In this document: positions 45,958 to 55,031 of the stretch, piece after piece
Layout of the letters: every line of letters starts with the position of its first letter
Numbering within the stretch: the stretch's first letter is position 1
From: Duganella sp. Leaf126
GTDB taxonomy: Bacteria; Pseudomonadota; Gammaproteobacteria; Burkholderiales; Burkholderiaceae_D
Assembly: GCF_001423125.1 (NCBI RefSeq)
Contig: NZ_LMNW01000001.1
Span: forward strand, 63,181-127,180
Direction: 5' to 3'
Length of the DNA: 64,000 bases
Notes under the pieces: generated by a model
Seen by the model: only the letters and a program-made list of their open reading frames with translations
Databases searched by the model: none
Told to the model about the DNA's origin: nothing
Program-made: the position numbers and the translations under genes

Positions 45958-47646
45958 ATGAACACCGTGTTGTTCTGGTTCCGTAACGACCTGCGCCTGC
46001 ACGACCAGCCGGCCCTGCAGGCAGCGTTGGCCGGCGGCGCCCGGCACCTGCTGCCGGTCGCATTCCTGCTCGCTGACGATGAACCCACGCATTGGGGCTG
46101 GGAGCGTGTCGGCCCGCTGCGCCGGGCATGGCAGCGCAGTGCGTTGCGCGACCTGGACCGGCAGCTGACCGCGCTCGGCTGTCCGCTGCTGCTGTGCGAC
46201 GGCGATCCGGCCATGGTGCTGCCGGCGCTGGCGCAGGCGGTCGATGCGACGGCACTCTACTGCGAAGAGATCGCCGCGCCCGAGGAGCGGCAGCAGGTGG
46301 CAGCGCTGCGGGCGGCCGGGTTGACCGTCCACACCACGTGGCAAAGCAGCCTGCTCGATCCGCGGCATTTGCCCTGGACGCCCGATGCGCTGCCGGCCAG
46401 CTACACGCCGTTTCGACAGGCAATCGAGCGTGCGCTGCAGATCGGAGCACCAGCAACAGCAACAGCGCCAGCGCCGTCCGCCGGGCAGCTCGCGCCAGCG
46501 CCAGCTGGCAAGAAGCGCCGGCAACGCAGCGCTGCGCTCAAGGCGCCGGCACCGGCAACAGCGCTGCTCGCGCCGTCGTTCATGCTGCCGGCACCGCTGC
46601 AGCCGCCTGCCGCCCTGTTGCCATGGCCACCCGGGGCCGCCGAGGCCATTGCGTCGCTGCCCGGCTACCGCACGGAGCTGCTCAGTGCCACCGACATGCC
46701 GACTGACGGCAGCGCGCCAGCAGCGACGACCAGCTGCGCCACCGCGCCGAATACTTTGCCGGAAATGCCAGGCGCCGACCGCACTATCCGGTCCACTGCT
46801 TCAGAAGCGCCAGGCGCTGATCGCGCCGCCTGGTCCACCGCGCCGCAAACGCCAGTTGGCGACGCGTCCACTGCCGCCGACGACGCCCTGCTGTCCGACC
46901 CGCGCTCCTCGCTGCCGGCCGGTCCGGCCGGGCTGCAGGGTGGCGAAACCGCTGCGCTGGCGCATCTGCAGCAGTACCTGCAGCGGCGCCTGCCCGACAG
47001 CTACAAGCGCACCCGCAACCAGTTGCATGGCGTGGATTTTTCCAGCAAGTGGTCGCCGTGGCTGGCCAACGGCGCGCTGTCGCCCCGGCGCATCATGGCC
47101 GAGGTGCGCGCCTATGAGGCGCAGCACGGCGCCAACGAGGGCACTTACTGGCTGTGGTTCGAACTGCTGTGGCGCGACTATTTCCGCCTGCTGCACCTGC
47201 AGTACGGCGCAGCGCTGTACCGCGCGCGCGGACTATCGACGCAGCCACTGGCTGCGCCTGCCTGCACGGCAGACCAGCGCACCGCGCAGCTGGCACGCTG
47301 GCGCCACGGCGACACCGGCCAGCCGCTGGTCGATGCAGCCATGCGCGAATTGCTGCACACCGGTTACCTGAGCAACCGCCTGCGCCAGGCGGTGGCCAGC
47401 TATCTGCTCAACGAGCTCGATGGCGACTGGCGCGCGGGCGCGGCGTGGTTCGAATCGCGGCTCATCGATTACGACGTGTACAGCAACCAGGGCAACTGGC
47501 TATACATCGCCGGGCGCGGCACCGACCCGCGCGGCGGGCGCCACTTCAACCTCGACAAGCAAACGGTCGAGCACGATGCGGACGGCGCCTACCGCGCGCT
47601 GTGGGCACGCGACCAGCCGGCCTGCACGCTAGTCGAGAAAATCTGA
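45958..47646 (+). CDS. DASH-type cryptochrome/photolyase with long Ala/Pro-rich insertion
   Basis: 562 residues. The N-terminal photolyase domain is about 1-155 (VLFWFRNDLRLHDQPAL). The FAD domain, about 328-562, has the DASH signatures YKRTRNQLHG, SSKWSPWLANGALSPR, ANEGTYWLWFELLWRDYFR and NQGNWLYIAGRG. Between them lies a segment of about 160 residues rich in Ala, Pro, Ser and Thr, with a basic patch GKKRRQR and a 14-residue repeat starting PGADR. Normal DASH linkers are far shorter. It probably repairs cyclobutane dimers in (single-stranded) DNA with light. The ATG at 45958 has GAGGAG 11 bases upstream. The stop overlaps the convergent gene by 18 bases. Confidence 0.88.
   Translation: MNTVLFWFRNDLRLHDQPALQAALAGGARHLLPVAFLLADDEPTHWGWERVGPLRRAWQRSALRDLDRQLTALGCPLLLCDGDPAMVLPALAQAVDATALYCEEIAAPEERQQVAALRAAGLTVHTTWQSSLLDPRHLPWTPDALPASYTPFRQAIERALQIGAPATATAPAPSAGQLAPAPAGKKRRQRSAALKAPAPATALLAPSFMLPAPLQPPAALLPWPPGAAEAIASLPGYRTELLSATDMPTDGSAPAATTSCATAPNTLPEMPGADRTIRSTASEAPGADRAAWSTAPQTPVGDASTAADDALLSDPRSSLPAGPAGLQGGETAALAHLQQYLQRRLPDSYKRTRNQLHGVDFSSKWSPWLANGALSPRRIMAEVRAYEAQHGANEGTYWLWFELLWRDYFRLLHLQYGAALYRARGLSTQPLAAPACTADQRTAQLARWRHGDTGQPLVDAAMRELLHTGYLSNRLRQAVASYLLNELDGDWRAGAAWFESRLIDYDVYSNQGNWLYIAGRGTDPRGGRHFNLDKQTVEHDADGAYRALWARDQPACTLVEKI
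46768..46851 (+). repeat. Two-copy 42-base repeat in the cryptochrome insertion
   Basis: Residues 271-284 (PGADRTIRSTASEA) and 285-298 (PGADRAAWSTAPQT) are tandem 14-residue copies. A degenerate third copy (PVGDASTAA) follows. The insertion therefore seems to have grown by local duplication. Confidence 0.65.
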
Positions 47647-48336
47647 ATATTCGCGCTGGGCATAACCCTGCAGCCTGGTCCATGGCGCAGCCGTGGCACC
47701 GGGGCGGGCCGTGACGTCCACCCGGCGATAAAAAGTGCCGGCCTTGTCGCCGCTTTCGATCGTCAGCGGAATCTGGCGCTGCTCGTCCCACAGCACGCGC
47801 TGGTAGACGCCGTTGTCCTCGCGTTCGCGCCAGCGGGCACCGGGCACGGTGCTGGCGCGGCCGGTCACGGTCATGGTTTTCAGCAGGCGCGGGTCGAGCA
47901 AATAAAACGCGCGGTCCCACGAGCCGTCGAAATTGACGTTCTCGAACTCGGTGGCGGGAATCGCGACCACCGCCTTGTCGCGGGCATCGACCAGCTCCAG
48001 GCGCGGCGTCTTGCCGGCGTTGACCAGGTGGCGCGGCATGGCAATGTGGTCGAGCCCGTGGTGGTGATCGCCCGCGTCGTCCCGAAGCCGGGCGGCGCTG
48101 GCCGGCAGCACCCGCGCGGTCCACACGTGACCGGGGCGGCGCAGCATGGTTTCCTCGTAGCGCGATTCGCGCGTAACGCCGTCAGGCGTCAGGGTTTTGC
48201 TGTAGTAGCTGATGGTGACATCGAGGTCGGGCGCGGCAGCGACGCCAGGCGGGGCGCTGGCCACGGCGTGCACGGTGCCGGCCAGGCTCACGGTAGCAAT
48301 CAGGAGCGAAAAACGCGAAGGGCGCGAGAGGTGCAT
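47629..48336 (-). CDS. Secreted protein of unknown function
   Basis: 235 residues with a signal peptide (LLIATVSLAGTVHAVASA). The mature part is beta-rich (DLDVTISYYSKTLTPDGVTRESRYEETMLRRPGHVWTARVLP, then GARWREREDNGVYQRVLWDEQRQIPLTIESG). I do not recognise the family. It has one histidine-rich patch, DDAGDHHHGLDHIAMPRH. The gene overlaps the end of the cryptochrome gene tail to tail by 18 bases. It follows the alkaline phosphatases on the same strand after an 86-base gap. Confidence 0.75.
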   Translation of the reverse strand: MHLSRPSRFSLLIATVSLAGTVHAVASAPPGVAAAPDLDVTISYYSKTLTPDGVTRESRYEETMLRRPGHVWTARVLPASAARLRDDAGDHHHGLDHIAMPRHLVNAGKTPRLELVDARDKAVVAIPATEFENVNFDGSWDRAFYLLDPRLLKTMTVTGRASTVPGARWREREDNGVYQRVLWDEQRQIPLTIESGDKAGTFYRRVDVTARPGATAAPWTRLQGYAQREYSDFLD

Positions 48337-48422
48337 GCGGTGTTCTCTATCGGTTCAGACGAGGGGCGGAACATCCGCCATGCCGCAGGTCGGGGCATGG
48401 CGGATTCGATGGCAGCGCCGGT

Positions 48423-49826
48423 TTAAAACCCGAACGCCGTCTTCAGCAGGCCGAACACCCTGGTGTTGTCGAGCGTGCCCTTGAACGGCTTGGCGCCGGC
48501 GCCGGTGGCGAACAGTTTGACGTCGCCGCCGCCGTGGGTTTCGCTGGCCAGCCGCACACCGGTTTCCTGCAGATAGTTGTCCGCCATCACGGTCGTGCTG
48601 TCGAGGTTGTCGCGCAGGTTCGGGCGGTTCGGACCGTTGCCGAAGACCAGCGTGGTATAGGTCTTGCCGTCCGCATCCCTGGCCGGCTGGCCATCGCGGT
48701 AGCCGCGGTTGATGTCGAGGATGGGATTGCCGCGCTTGCCGTAACCGTTGAAGGCCAGCGTGTGGTCGTGGTCGGCGGTGACCACGATCAGGGTGTTGGC
48801 CAGGGTCGGATCGGTCAGTTTGGCTTTTGCCAGCGCGGCCTTGACGGCGTCGTCGAAGGCGATGGTATCGGTCAGCGCGCGCTTGGCGTTGGTGCCGTGC
48901 AGCGCGTGGTCGATGCGGCCGCCCTCGACCATCAGGAAGTAGCCATTGGCATTCTGCGACAGCAGGTCCATGGCCTTGACCGTCATCTCGGCCAGGCTCG
49001 GTTGCGTGGCGCCCTCGCCCAGCGGCGGCGTGGCGGTGCGATCGAGCTCGTATTCGAGGTGGCTGCGGCTGCTGTACAGGCCGATGAATTTCTTGCCGCT
49101 GGCAGCATTCATCTCGGTCTTGTTGGCCGCGACCGTGTAGCCCTTGGCGGCCAGTTCGGCCAGCAGGTTGCGGCCGTCGGCGCGGCCGGCGGTGTTGGTT
49201 GCGCCGTAAGGCGTGAAGTGGTTGCGCCCGCCCCCCATCAATACATCGACACCATCGCCGAGCGCCGTATTGAAGCCGGCGCCGCCGGGCACCAGCTGCG
49301 CGGCGATCTGGTACTGCGCGTTGCGGTTGCAGATGTGCGACCAGGCCGTGGCCGGCGTGGCGTGGGTCAGCTCGGTGGTGGTGACCGTGCCCACGGCCTT
49401 GCCCTTGGCCTTGGCCAGTTCCAGGATGGTGGTCGCTGGCGTGCCGTTGCCGGCAGCGCAGTTGTTGACGCCAAGGTTGCCGTTGACGTCGCGGCCAGGG
49501 TTGGTGGCAACGGTTTCGGTCGACATCGAGATCACCTCGTTGTTCATCTTCACGCCGGTCATGTAGGCGGCCATCGACGGTGCGCTGTCGGTGGTCTGGG
49601 CGTCGGCCGAGAAGGTCTTGATGCGCGCGGTACGCTCGAGCGTGTCCATGGTCAGGCTGCCGTCTTCACCGTATTTGTAGATGCGGGCGGCAGTGATGGT
49701 GGTGGGGCCCATGCCGTCGCCGAGGAAGAAGATGATGTTCTTGGCTTCGCCGGCAGCGTATGCTGGAGCGGCGAAGGACGTGGCGAGGCCCAGGGCCAGG
49801 CTGGCCGCGATCAGGGTAGGTTTCAT
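48423..49826 (-). CDS. phoA: Alkaline phosphatase, secreted form
   Basis: 467 residues with a signal peptide (LGLATSFAAPAYAAG). PhoA-family motifs are NIIFFLGDGMG, the nucleophile serine in TTDSAPSMAAYMTG, the metal ligands in VEGGRIDHALH, VTADHDHT and SETHGGGD. It hydrolyses phosphomonoesters in the periplasm. It begins 22 bases after its paralogue upstream and ends with the same KGTLDNTRVFGLLKTAFGF-type tail. Both are probably expressed from the Pho box promoter. The start at 49826 is at the signal peptide; the longer frame is not coding. Confidence 0.93.
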   Translation of the reverse strand: MKPTLIAASLALGLATSFAAPAYAAGEAKNIIFFLGDGMGPTTITAARIYKYGEDGSLTMDTLERTARIKTFSADAQTTDSAPSMAAYMTGVKMNNEVISMSTETVATNPGRDVNGNLGVNNCAAGNGTPATTILELAKAKGKAVGTVTTTELTHATPATAWSHICNRNAQYQIAAQLVPGGAGFNTALGDGVDVLMGGGRNHFTPYGATNTAGRADGRNLLAELAAKGYTVAANKTEMNAASGKKFIGLYSSRSHLEYELDRTATPPLGEGATQPSLAEMTVKAMDLLSQNANGYFLMVEGGRIDHALHGTNAKRALTDTIAFDDAVKAALAKAKLTDPTLANTLIVVTADHDHTLAFNGYGKRGNPILDINRGYRDGQPARDADGKTYTTLVFGNGPNRPNLRDNLDSTTVMADNYLQETGVRLASETHGGGDVKLFATGAGAKPFKGTLDNTRVFGLLKTAFGF

Positions 49827-49848
49827 GAACTGGTATCCGTGTGAAAAG

Positions 49849-51336
49849 TTACAGGCCGACGGCGGTCTTGACCAGGCTAAACACCTTGGTGTTGTCGATG
49901 GTGCCGGTAAAGTTCTCGGCGCCCTTGCCGATGGCGGCCAGGAACACGTCGGTGCCGCCGTGGGTCTCGCTGCCGGCAGCCACGCGCACCACGGCTTCCT
50001 GGTGGTAGGTGTTGGCGCCCGTGACGCTCTCGTCCAGGCTGGCCATGCTGCTGCGGTTGCCCTGGGTGCGGTTTTCGCCGTTGCCGAAGCCAATGATCGA
50101 ATACGGGGCGCCGTCGAGGTCCTTGTCCACGGCGCCGGTCACGTAGTTCTTTACCACGCCCAGCACGCCGGCATTGGCGGCCGTGGTCTTGCCCGTGCGC
50201 TTGGCGTAACCGTTCAGCACCAGCGTGTGGTCATGGTCGGCGGTGACCACCACCAGCGTGTTTTTCAGGTCCGGGTCGGCGACGCGGGCCTTGGCCAGCA
50301 CGGCCTTGATGGCGTTGTCGAAGGCCACCATGTCGTGCAAGGCTTTCTTGGCCGTGGTGTCGTGCAAGGCGTGGTCGATGCGGCCGCCCTCGACCATCAG
50401 GAAATAGCCCTTGCTGTTCTTGGCCAGCACATCCATCGCCTTGGTCGCCATCTCGGCCAGGCTCGGTTCCTTGGCCGGGTCGCGGTCGAGGTCATAGCTC
50501 ATGTGGCCGGACGTGAACAGCCCCAGCAGGCGCTCGGTCTTGCTGGCGTCGATGGCGTTCAGCTCGGTGACATTGCTGACGTAGGCGGCGTTCTTCGCCT
50601 TCATTTCGTTGATCAAGTTGCGGCCGTCGCTGCGCTTGCCGCCGGCAGCGACCGGCACGAAGAACTGGCTGCCGCCACCGAGCAGCACGTCGAGCCCTGA
50701 GCCGAGCGCGGTATTGAAACCGGCGCCGCCCGGCACCGAGGCAGCAGCGATGTCGTTTTCGAGATCGCGGTGGCAGATGTGGGCGTAGGTGGCGGCTGGC
50801 GTGGCGTGGGTGACGCGGGTGGTGGTGACCACGCCGGTGGCCAGGCCCTGGGCCTTGGCCTGTTCCAGCAGGGTCGGCACCGGCGCGCCGTTGGCGGCGC
50901 CGCAGTTGTTGCCGAGCTTGTTGCCGTTGGCGTCGGCCACCGGATCGACCGCCACCGTGTTGGATGACATCGACAGCACTTCGTTGTTCATCTTGACGCC
51001 GGTCATGTAGGCCGACATCGACGGCGCGCTGTCGGTCACCTGGGCGTCGTTGGAATAGGTCTTGACGAAGGCGGTCTCGGGCAACGTATCGACGGTCAGC
51101 TCGCCGTCTTCGCCGACCGCGTAGATGCGGGCGGCCGTCATGGTGGTCATGCCCATGCCGTCGCCGAGGAAGAAGATCACGTTCTTCGGTGCGGCGGCCA
51201 CCGGCGTGGTGGCGCCGCCATTGTTGAGCGGGGTCGAGTCGCTGTTGCAGCCGGCCAGCAAGGCGGCGGTCAGGCCGGCCAGCAGCGGCAGGCGCAGGGG
51301 AAGCAGCAGCGGCTTGCACAGGGAGTTGCGGTTCAT
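49849..51336 (-). CDS. phoA: Alkaline phosphatase, lipoprotein form
   Basis: 495 residues. The N-terminus has a lipobox LLAGC (cysteine about residue 29), so the enzyme is probably anchored by lipid to a membrane, unlike its paralogue downstream. The catalytic motifs match: NVIFFLGDGMG, VTDSAPSMSAYMTG, VEGGRIDHALH, VTADHDHT and SETHGGTD. The two genes are a tandem duplication. A Pho box about 50 bases upstream indicates induction by phosphate starvation. Confidence 0.93.
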   Translation of the reverse strand: MNRNSLCKPLLLPLRLPLLAGLTAALLAGCNSDSTPLNNGGATTPVAAAPKNVIFFLGDGMGMTTMTAARIYAVGEDGELTVDTLPETAFVKTYSNDAQVTDSAPSMSAYMTGVKMNNEVLSMSSNTVAVDPVADANGNKLGNNCGAANGAPVPTLLEQAKAQGLATGVVTTTRVTHATPAATYAHICHRDLENDIAAASVPGGAGFNTALGSGLDVLLGGGSQFFVPVAAGGKRSDGRNLINEMKAKNAAYVSNVTELNAIDASKTERLLGLFTSGHMSYDLDRDPAKEPSLAEMATKAMDVLAKNSKGYFLMVEGGRIDHALHDTTAKKALHDMVAFDNAIKAVLAKARVADPDLKNTLVVVTADHDHTLVLNGYAKRTGKTTAANAGVLGVVKNYVTGAVDKDLDGAPYSIIGFGNGENRTQGNRSSMASLDESVTGANTYHQEAVVRVAAGSETHGGTDVFLAAIGKGAENFTGTIDNTKVFSLVKTAVGL

Positions 51337-51385
51337 AGCGTAGTTCCGGCAATCGTTTTAAAGATTTGCAAGATACCAACGCGGC

Positions 51386-51403
51386 GTGACAAGCTGATGA
51401 CAA
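51386..51403 (-). promoter_or_regulatory. Pho box (PhoB binding site)
   Basis: On the minus strand TTGTCAT-CAGC-TTGTCAC gives two 7-base repeats with the 4-base spacer of the PhoB consensus. It lies 50-67 bases before the first alkaline phosphatase ATG. A further inverted TGACAA half-site adjoins it, making the 13-base dyad TGACAAGTTGTCA (51398-51410). Confidence 0.8.
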
Positions 51404-51427
51404 GTTGTCACGCGCCGCAATTTCCCG

Positions 51428-52522
51428 CTATGGGACGATGGCCGTGAACAGGTAGACCGCGAAAATCACCAGGTGCACCGTGCCCTGCATCACCGTGGTA
51501 CGGCCGGTGCCAAGCGACAGCGTGGCAACGATCAGCGACAGCAGCAGTAACACGCTGGACTTGACGTCGATCCCGAGCGACAGGGTCCAGCCCGTCATCA
51601 GCGAGACGATGGCCACGGCCGGAATGGTCAGGCCGATACTGGCCAGCGCCGAACCGAGCGCCAGGTTCAGGCTCGTCTGCAGGCGGTTGGCGCGCGCGGC
51701 GTGGAAGGCGGCAATGCCCTCGGGCAGCAGCACGACCGCTGCGATGATGATGCCGACCACGGCCTTGGGCGCGCCGAGCTTGAGCACGGTCGCTTCCAGC
51801 GTGGGCGACAGCATCTTGGCCAGCAGCACCACGCTGGCCAGGCAGGCCAGCAGCAGCGCGGCCGACAGCCAGGCCATCTTCAGCGGCGGCGGCGGTGCGT
51901 GGTTGTCTTCGTCGTTGGTCGCCGCTTCCGGCAGGAAGTAATCGCGGTGGCGCACCGTCTGCACCAGCACAAAGGTACCGTACAACACGACCGACACCAG
52001 CGCAATGAAGCCGAGCTGGCTGGCGCTGTACGACGGGCCGGGCACGGTCGTGGTGTAGTTGGGCAGGACCATGGTCAGGATCGAAATCGCCGCCAGCGTG
52101 GTCAGGGCGGCCGAGACGCCGGACAGCGTAAACGTCTGCTCGCCATGGCGCTTGGCGCCGGCCAGCAGGCACAGGCCCAGCATGCCGTTGAGGATAATCA
52201 TGACTGCCGCAAACACGGTGTCGCGCGCCAGCCCGGCGGTGGACGCGCCGCCGGCGATCATTAGCGACACGATCAGCGCCACCTCGATGGCGGTCACCGC
52301 GATCGCCAGCACCAGCGTGCCATACGGCTCCCCGACCTTGTGCGCCACCACCTCGGCATGGAATACGGCTGCCAGCACGCCACCGAACAGGCCCGCCACC
52401 AGCAGCAAGGTATAGGCCAGGCCCAGCGTCTGCTGCGCCCCCAGCGCCTGACCGGCAATCAGCAACCACGCCACCACCGGCGCCGCCATCGACCACAGGG
52501 GCAAAGACTTCGTAATTTTCAC
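51428..52522 (-). CDS. chaA: ChaA-type calcium/sodium-proton antiporter
   Basis: 364 residues, about eleven transmembrane helices, GTG start with GGGAG eight bases before. The cation-exchanger repeats are FHAEVVAHKVGEPYGTLVLAIAVTAIEVALIVSLM and, in the second half, VVGIIIAAVVLLPEGIAAFHAARANRLQTSLNLALGSALASIGLT. An acidic loop (EAATNDEDNHAPPPPLK) separates the halves. It exchanges Ca2+ or Na+ for protons at the inner membrane. It lies upstream of the phosphatases, but the Pho box is between them. Confidence 0.92.
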   Translation of the reverse strand: MKITKSLPLWSMAAPVVAWLLIAGQALGAQQTLGLAYTLLLVAGLFGGVLAAVFHAEVVAHKVGEPYGTLVLAIAVTAIEVALIVSLMIAGGASTAGLARDTVFAAVMIILNGMLGLCLLAGAKRHGEQTFTLSGVSAALTTLAAISILTMVLPNYTTTVPGPSYSASQLGFIALVSVVLYGTFVLVQTVRHRDYFLPEAATNDEDNHAPPPPLKMAWLSAALLLACLASVVLLAKMLSPTLEATVLKLGAPKAVVGIIIAAVVLLPEGIAAFHAARANRLQTSLNLALGSALASIGLTIPAVAIVSLMTGWTLSLGIDVKSSVLLLLSLIVATLSLGTGRTTVMQGTVHLVIFAVYLFTAIVP

Positions 52523-52612
52523 TATGACGCTCCCGTACGTAGCTCAAGAAAACCCATTGTATCTTGTGCATCGTGCGGGCCCGGTTCCGCACCAGAACGC
52601 CCCCAGCTACGC

Positions 52613-54976
52613 TTAAAACAAACGCGATTGCATGGTGGTGAGGTTACCGAAACTGTCGTGCATCGGTTGCAGGATGGCGTCGGCGATCGGTTGCAGTTGC
52701 TTGGTCAGGTAGTGCTCGTAGTCGATCGGCGAGCGCAGCGCTTCCAGCGGTTCGGGGCCGCTGGTGGTCATCACGTAGCTGATCCAGCCGCCGTTCTGGT
52801 AGCGCAGCGGGCGGCGCTGCGCCAGGTAGTATTCGTCGGCCAGGCGCGCCGCGCGCACCTGCGGCGGCACGTTGACCTTGTAGTCGTCGAGCGGCTGGCG
52901 CAGGCGCTTGCGGTAGACCAGCAGATCGTCGCAGGCGCCGGCCAGCATGCGGTCGGCGTAGTCGCGCACGTAGTCCTGGTAAGGCTGGTTCTTGAAGATG
53001 CGCAGGAACAGGCCCTGCTGGAACTGCTGGGCCAGCGGCGTCCAGTCGCTGCGCGCCACTTCCAGGCCGCGATAGATCACCTCTTCTTCGCCACGGCCGT
53101 TGATCATCAGGCCCGCGTAGCGCTTCTTGCTGCCGAGGTCAGTGCCGCGGATGGTGGGCATGAAGAATTTCTGGTAGTGGGTGTCGAACTCGATTTCGAG
53201 GTGGCTCTCGAGCCCCTGCTTTTCCCTGAGCGTGGTGCGCCACCAGTCGTTGATGCCGTCGGCCAGCTGCTGGCCGATGGCCAGCGCATCGTCGTTGCGG
53301 TGCGCTTTTTTGAGCCAGATGAAGATCGAATCGGTATCGCCGTAGATCACGTCGTAGCCCTCGGCTTCGACCAGCGCGCGGGTCTGCTTCATCATCTGGT
53401 GGCCGCGCAGCGTCACCGACGACACCAGGCGCGGATTGAAGAAGCGGCACTCGGTGGCGCCCAGCACGCCGCAGAAGGAATTCATCAGCAGCTTCAGGGC
53501 CTGCGACAGCGGCTCGTTCTTCGCGCGCTTGGCGGCGTCGCGCTGCTGCCAGATCCGGGTGGTGATCTCGGGCAGGCAATGCCTGGTGCGCGAAAACACG
53601 GTGCCGTTGATACCTTCCACCTGGTCAGCCGGATCGGTGGCCGCTTCGCCCTCGATCAGCCCCACCGGATCGACCAGGAAGGTGCGGATGATGGACGGGT
53701 ACAGGCTTTTGTAGTCGAGCACCACGACCGAGTCGTACAGGCCCGGCTTGGAGTCCATGACGAAGCCACCGGGCGACGCCCCGCCCGACACGTCACCCAC
53801 GCTCGGTGCCACGTAGCCCTCGCGGTGCATGCGCGGCAGGTAGTGGTGGCTGAAGGCGGCGATCGAGCCACCCAGGTGGTCGGCCTGCAGGCCGGTGACG
53901 GTGGCGCGCTCGATCATGAAGGCCAGCAGGTTGGCCTGCTCGAAAATGCGCGTGACCAGCTCGCAGTCCCTGAGGTTGTAGTGCGCCAGCGCCGGCTTGT
54001 CCTGATGGAAGCGACGCTCGATCTCGGCCATCTTGTCGTCATCGCTGCCGATGTCCTTGCCCTCGCCCAGCATCTCGCGCGAGACGTTTTCCAGGCTGTA
54101 GGACTGGAACATCCACGACGCCGCCTTGAGCGCGTCGATCCCGTCAAGCACGATGCGGCCGACCACCGGCGCGAACATATAGCCCGGCTTGCCCGGATGC
54201 TCGCGCCATTCGATGGTCTTGCCTTCGCGGCCCAGCGCGAGCGCGATGCGGTGCTTGTCGGCGTTCTTCTGCAGCACCCGCAGATCGAACTGCACCACGT
54301 TCCAGCCGATGATGACATCGGGATCGTGCTGCGCGAACCAGGCGTTGAGGCGTTCGATGATCTGGCGCGGCGTGGCGCAGTAGTCGAGAGCGAAGTCGAT
54401 GGCCTGGCCGGCGCTTTCGGGTGCGGCGCCCAGCATGTACACCTGGCGCTGGCCGCAGCCTTCCAGCGCGATCGAATACAGGTCGCCATGGGCGCTGGTC
54501 TCGATGTCGAGCGAGACGATGTTGAGCCTGGGCCGGTAGTCGGGCGCCGGTTTGAGCCGGCCATCGAAAATGGTGCACCCGTCGCTGCGGCCGCCCTCGA
54601 CCTGCACGCCGGCCGAAATGAAGCGCTCCATCAGGTAGCGCTCGGGCGGACGCACATCGGCCTCGTACATGCGGATGCCATGCTCGCGCAGCGTGCGCTC
54701 GAGCGCCGTCAGAGCCTTGTAGCGCGAGGCGTACACGCCGATCACCGGCGCCTGGCCGAAGGTTTTCAGCTGCAGATCGCGCAGCTCGATGCCGGCGGCA
54801 GGGTCGATCAGGGCCGCGATGGCCGCGCGCTGTCCTGCCTCGGCAAAGGCGACCGATGTCTGCGCGGTCAGCCGGACCTTGCGGGGGCCGTCATCGGTGG
54901 CCAGCCAGAAGTGGATCTCGGTGCCGTGCGCGGTATCGCGCCAGTGGCGCGTGAGAATGAAGCCGGTGCAGGTCAT
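52613..54976 (-). CDS. polB: DNA polymerase II
   Basis: 787 residues from ATG 54976, the standard PolB length. The 3'-5' exonuclease domain has SLDIETS and GWNVVQFDL. The polymerase motifs are DYKSLYPSIIRT (A), KLLMNSFCGVLG (B) and YGDTDSIF (C). The N-terminus TGFILTRHWRDT matches E. coli PolB, which fixes the start. It is a family B polymerase used in SOS and replication restart. A LexA box overlaps its promoter, and the -10 places the start of transcription at the ATG. Confidence 0.97.
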   Translation of the reverse strand: MTCTGFILTRHWRDTAHGTEIHFWLATDDGPRKVRLTAQTSVAFAEAGQRAAIAALIDPAAGIELRDLQLKTFGQAPVIGVYASRYKALTALERTLREHGIRMYEADVRPPERYLMERFISAGVQVEGGRSDGCTIFDGRLKPAPDYRPRLNIVSLDIETSAHGDLYSIALEGCGQRQVYMLGAAPESAGQAIDFALDYCATPRQIIERLNAWFAQHDPDVIIGWNVVQFDLRVLQKNADKHRIALALGREGKTIEWREHPGKPGYMFAPVVGRIVLDGIDALKAASWMFQSYSLENVSREMLGEGKDIGSDDDKMAEIERRFHQDKPALAHYNLRDCELVTRIFEQANLLAFMIERATVTGLQADHLGGSIAAFSHHYLPRMHREGYVAPSVGDVSGGASPGGFVMDSKPGLYDSVVVLDYKSLYPSIIRTFLVDPVGLIEGEAATDPADQVEGINGTVFSRTRHCLPEITTRIWQQRDAAKRAKNEPLSQALKLLMNSFCGVLGATECRFFNPRLVSSVTLRGHQMMKQTRALVEAEGYDVIYGDTDSIFIWLKKAHRNDDALAIGQQLADGINDWWRTTLREKQGLESHLEIEFDTHYQKFFMPTIRGTDLGSKKRYAGLMINGRGEEEVIYRGLEVARSDWTPLAQQFQQGLFLRIFKNQPYQDYVRDYADRMLAGACDDLLVYRKRLRQPLDDYKVNVPPQVRAARLADEYYLAQRRPLRYQNGGWISYVMTTSGPEPLEALRSPIDYEHYLTKQLQPIADAILQPMHDSFGNLTTMQSRLF

Positions 54977-54982
54977 GCCGGC

Positions 54983-55004
54983 ATTATACTGTACACACAT
55001 ACAG
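54983..55004 (-). promoter_or_regulatory. LexA box and -10 of polB
   Basis: CTGTACACACATACAG (54989-55004 on the plus strand) is a perfect CTGT-N8-ACAG SOS box. On the minus strand the -10 TATAAT (54983-54988) follows directly. Bound LexA would occupy the promoter spacer. The +1 position falls on the A of the ATG at 54976. Confidence 0.92.
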
Positions 55005-55031
55005 GCAAGTACGTGGCAACAGCGCCTGAAT

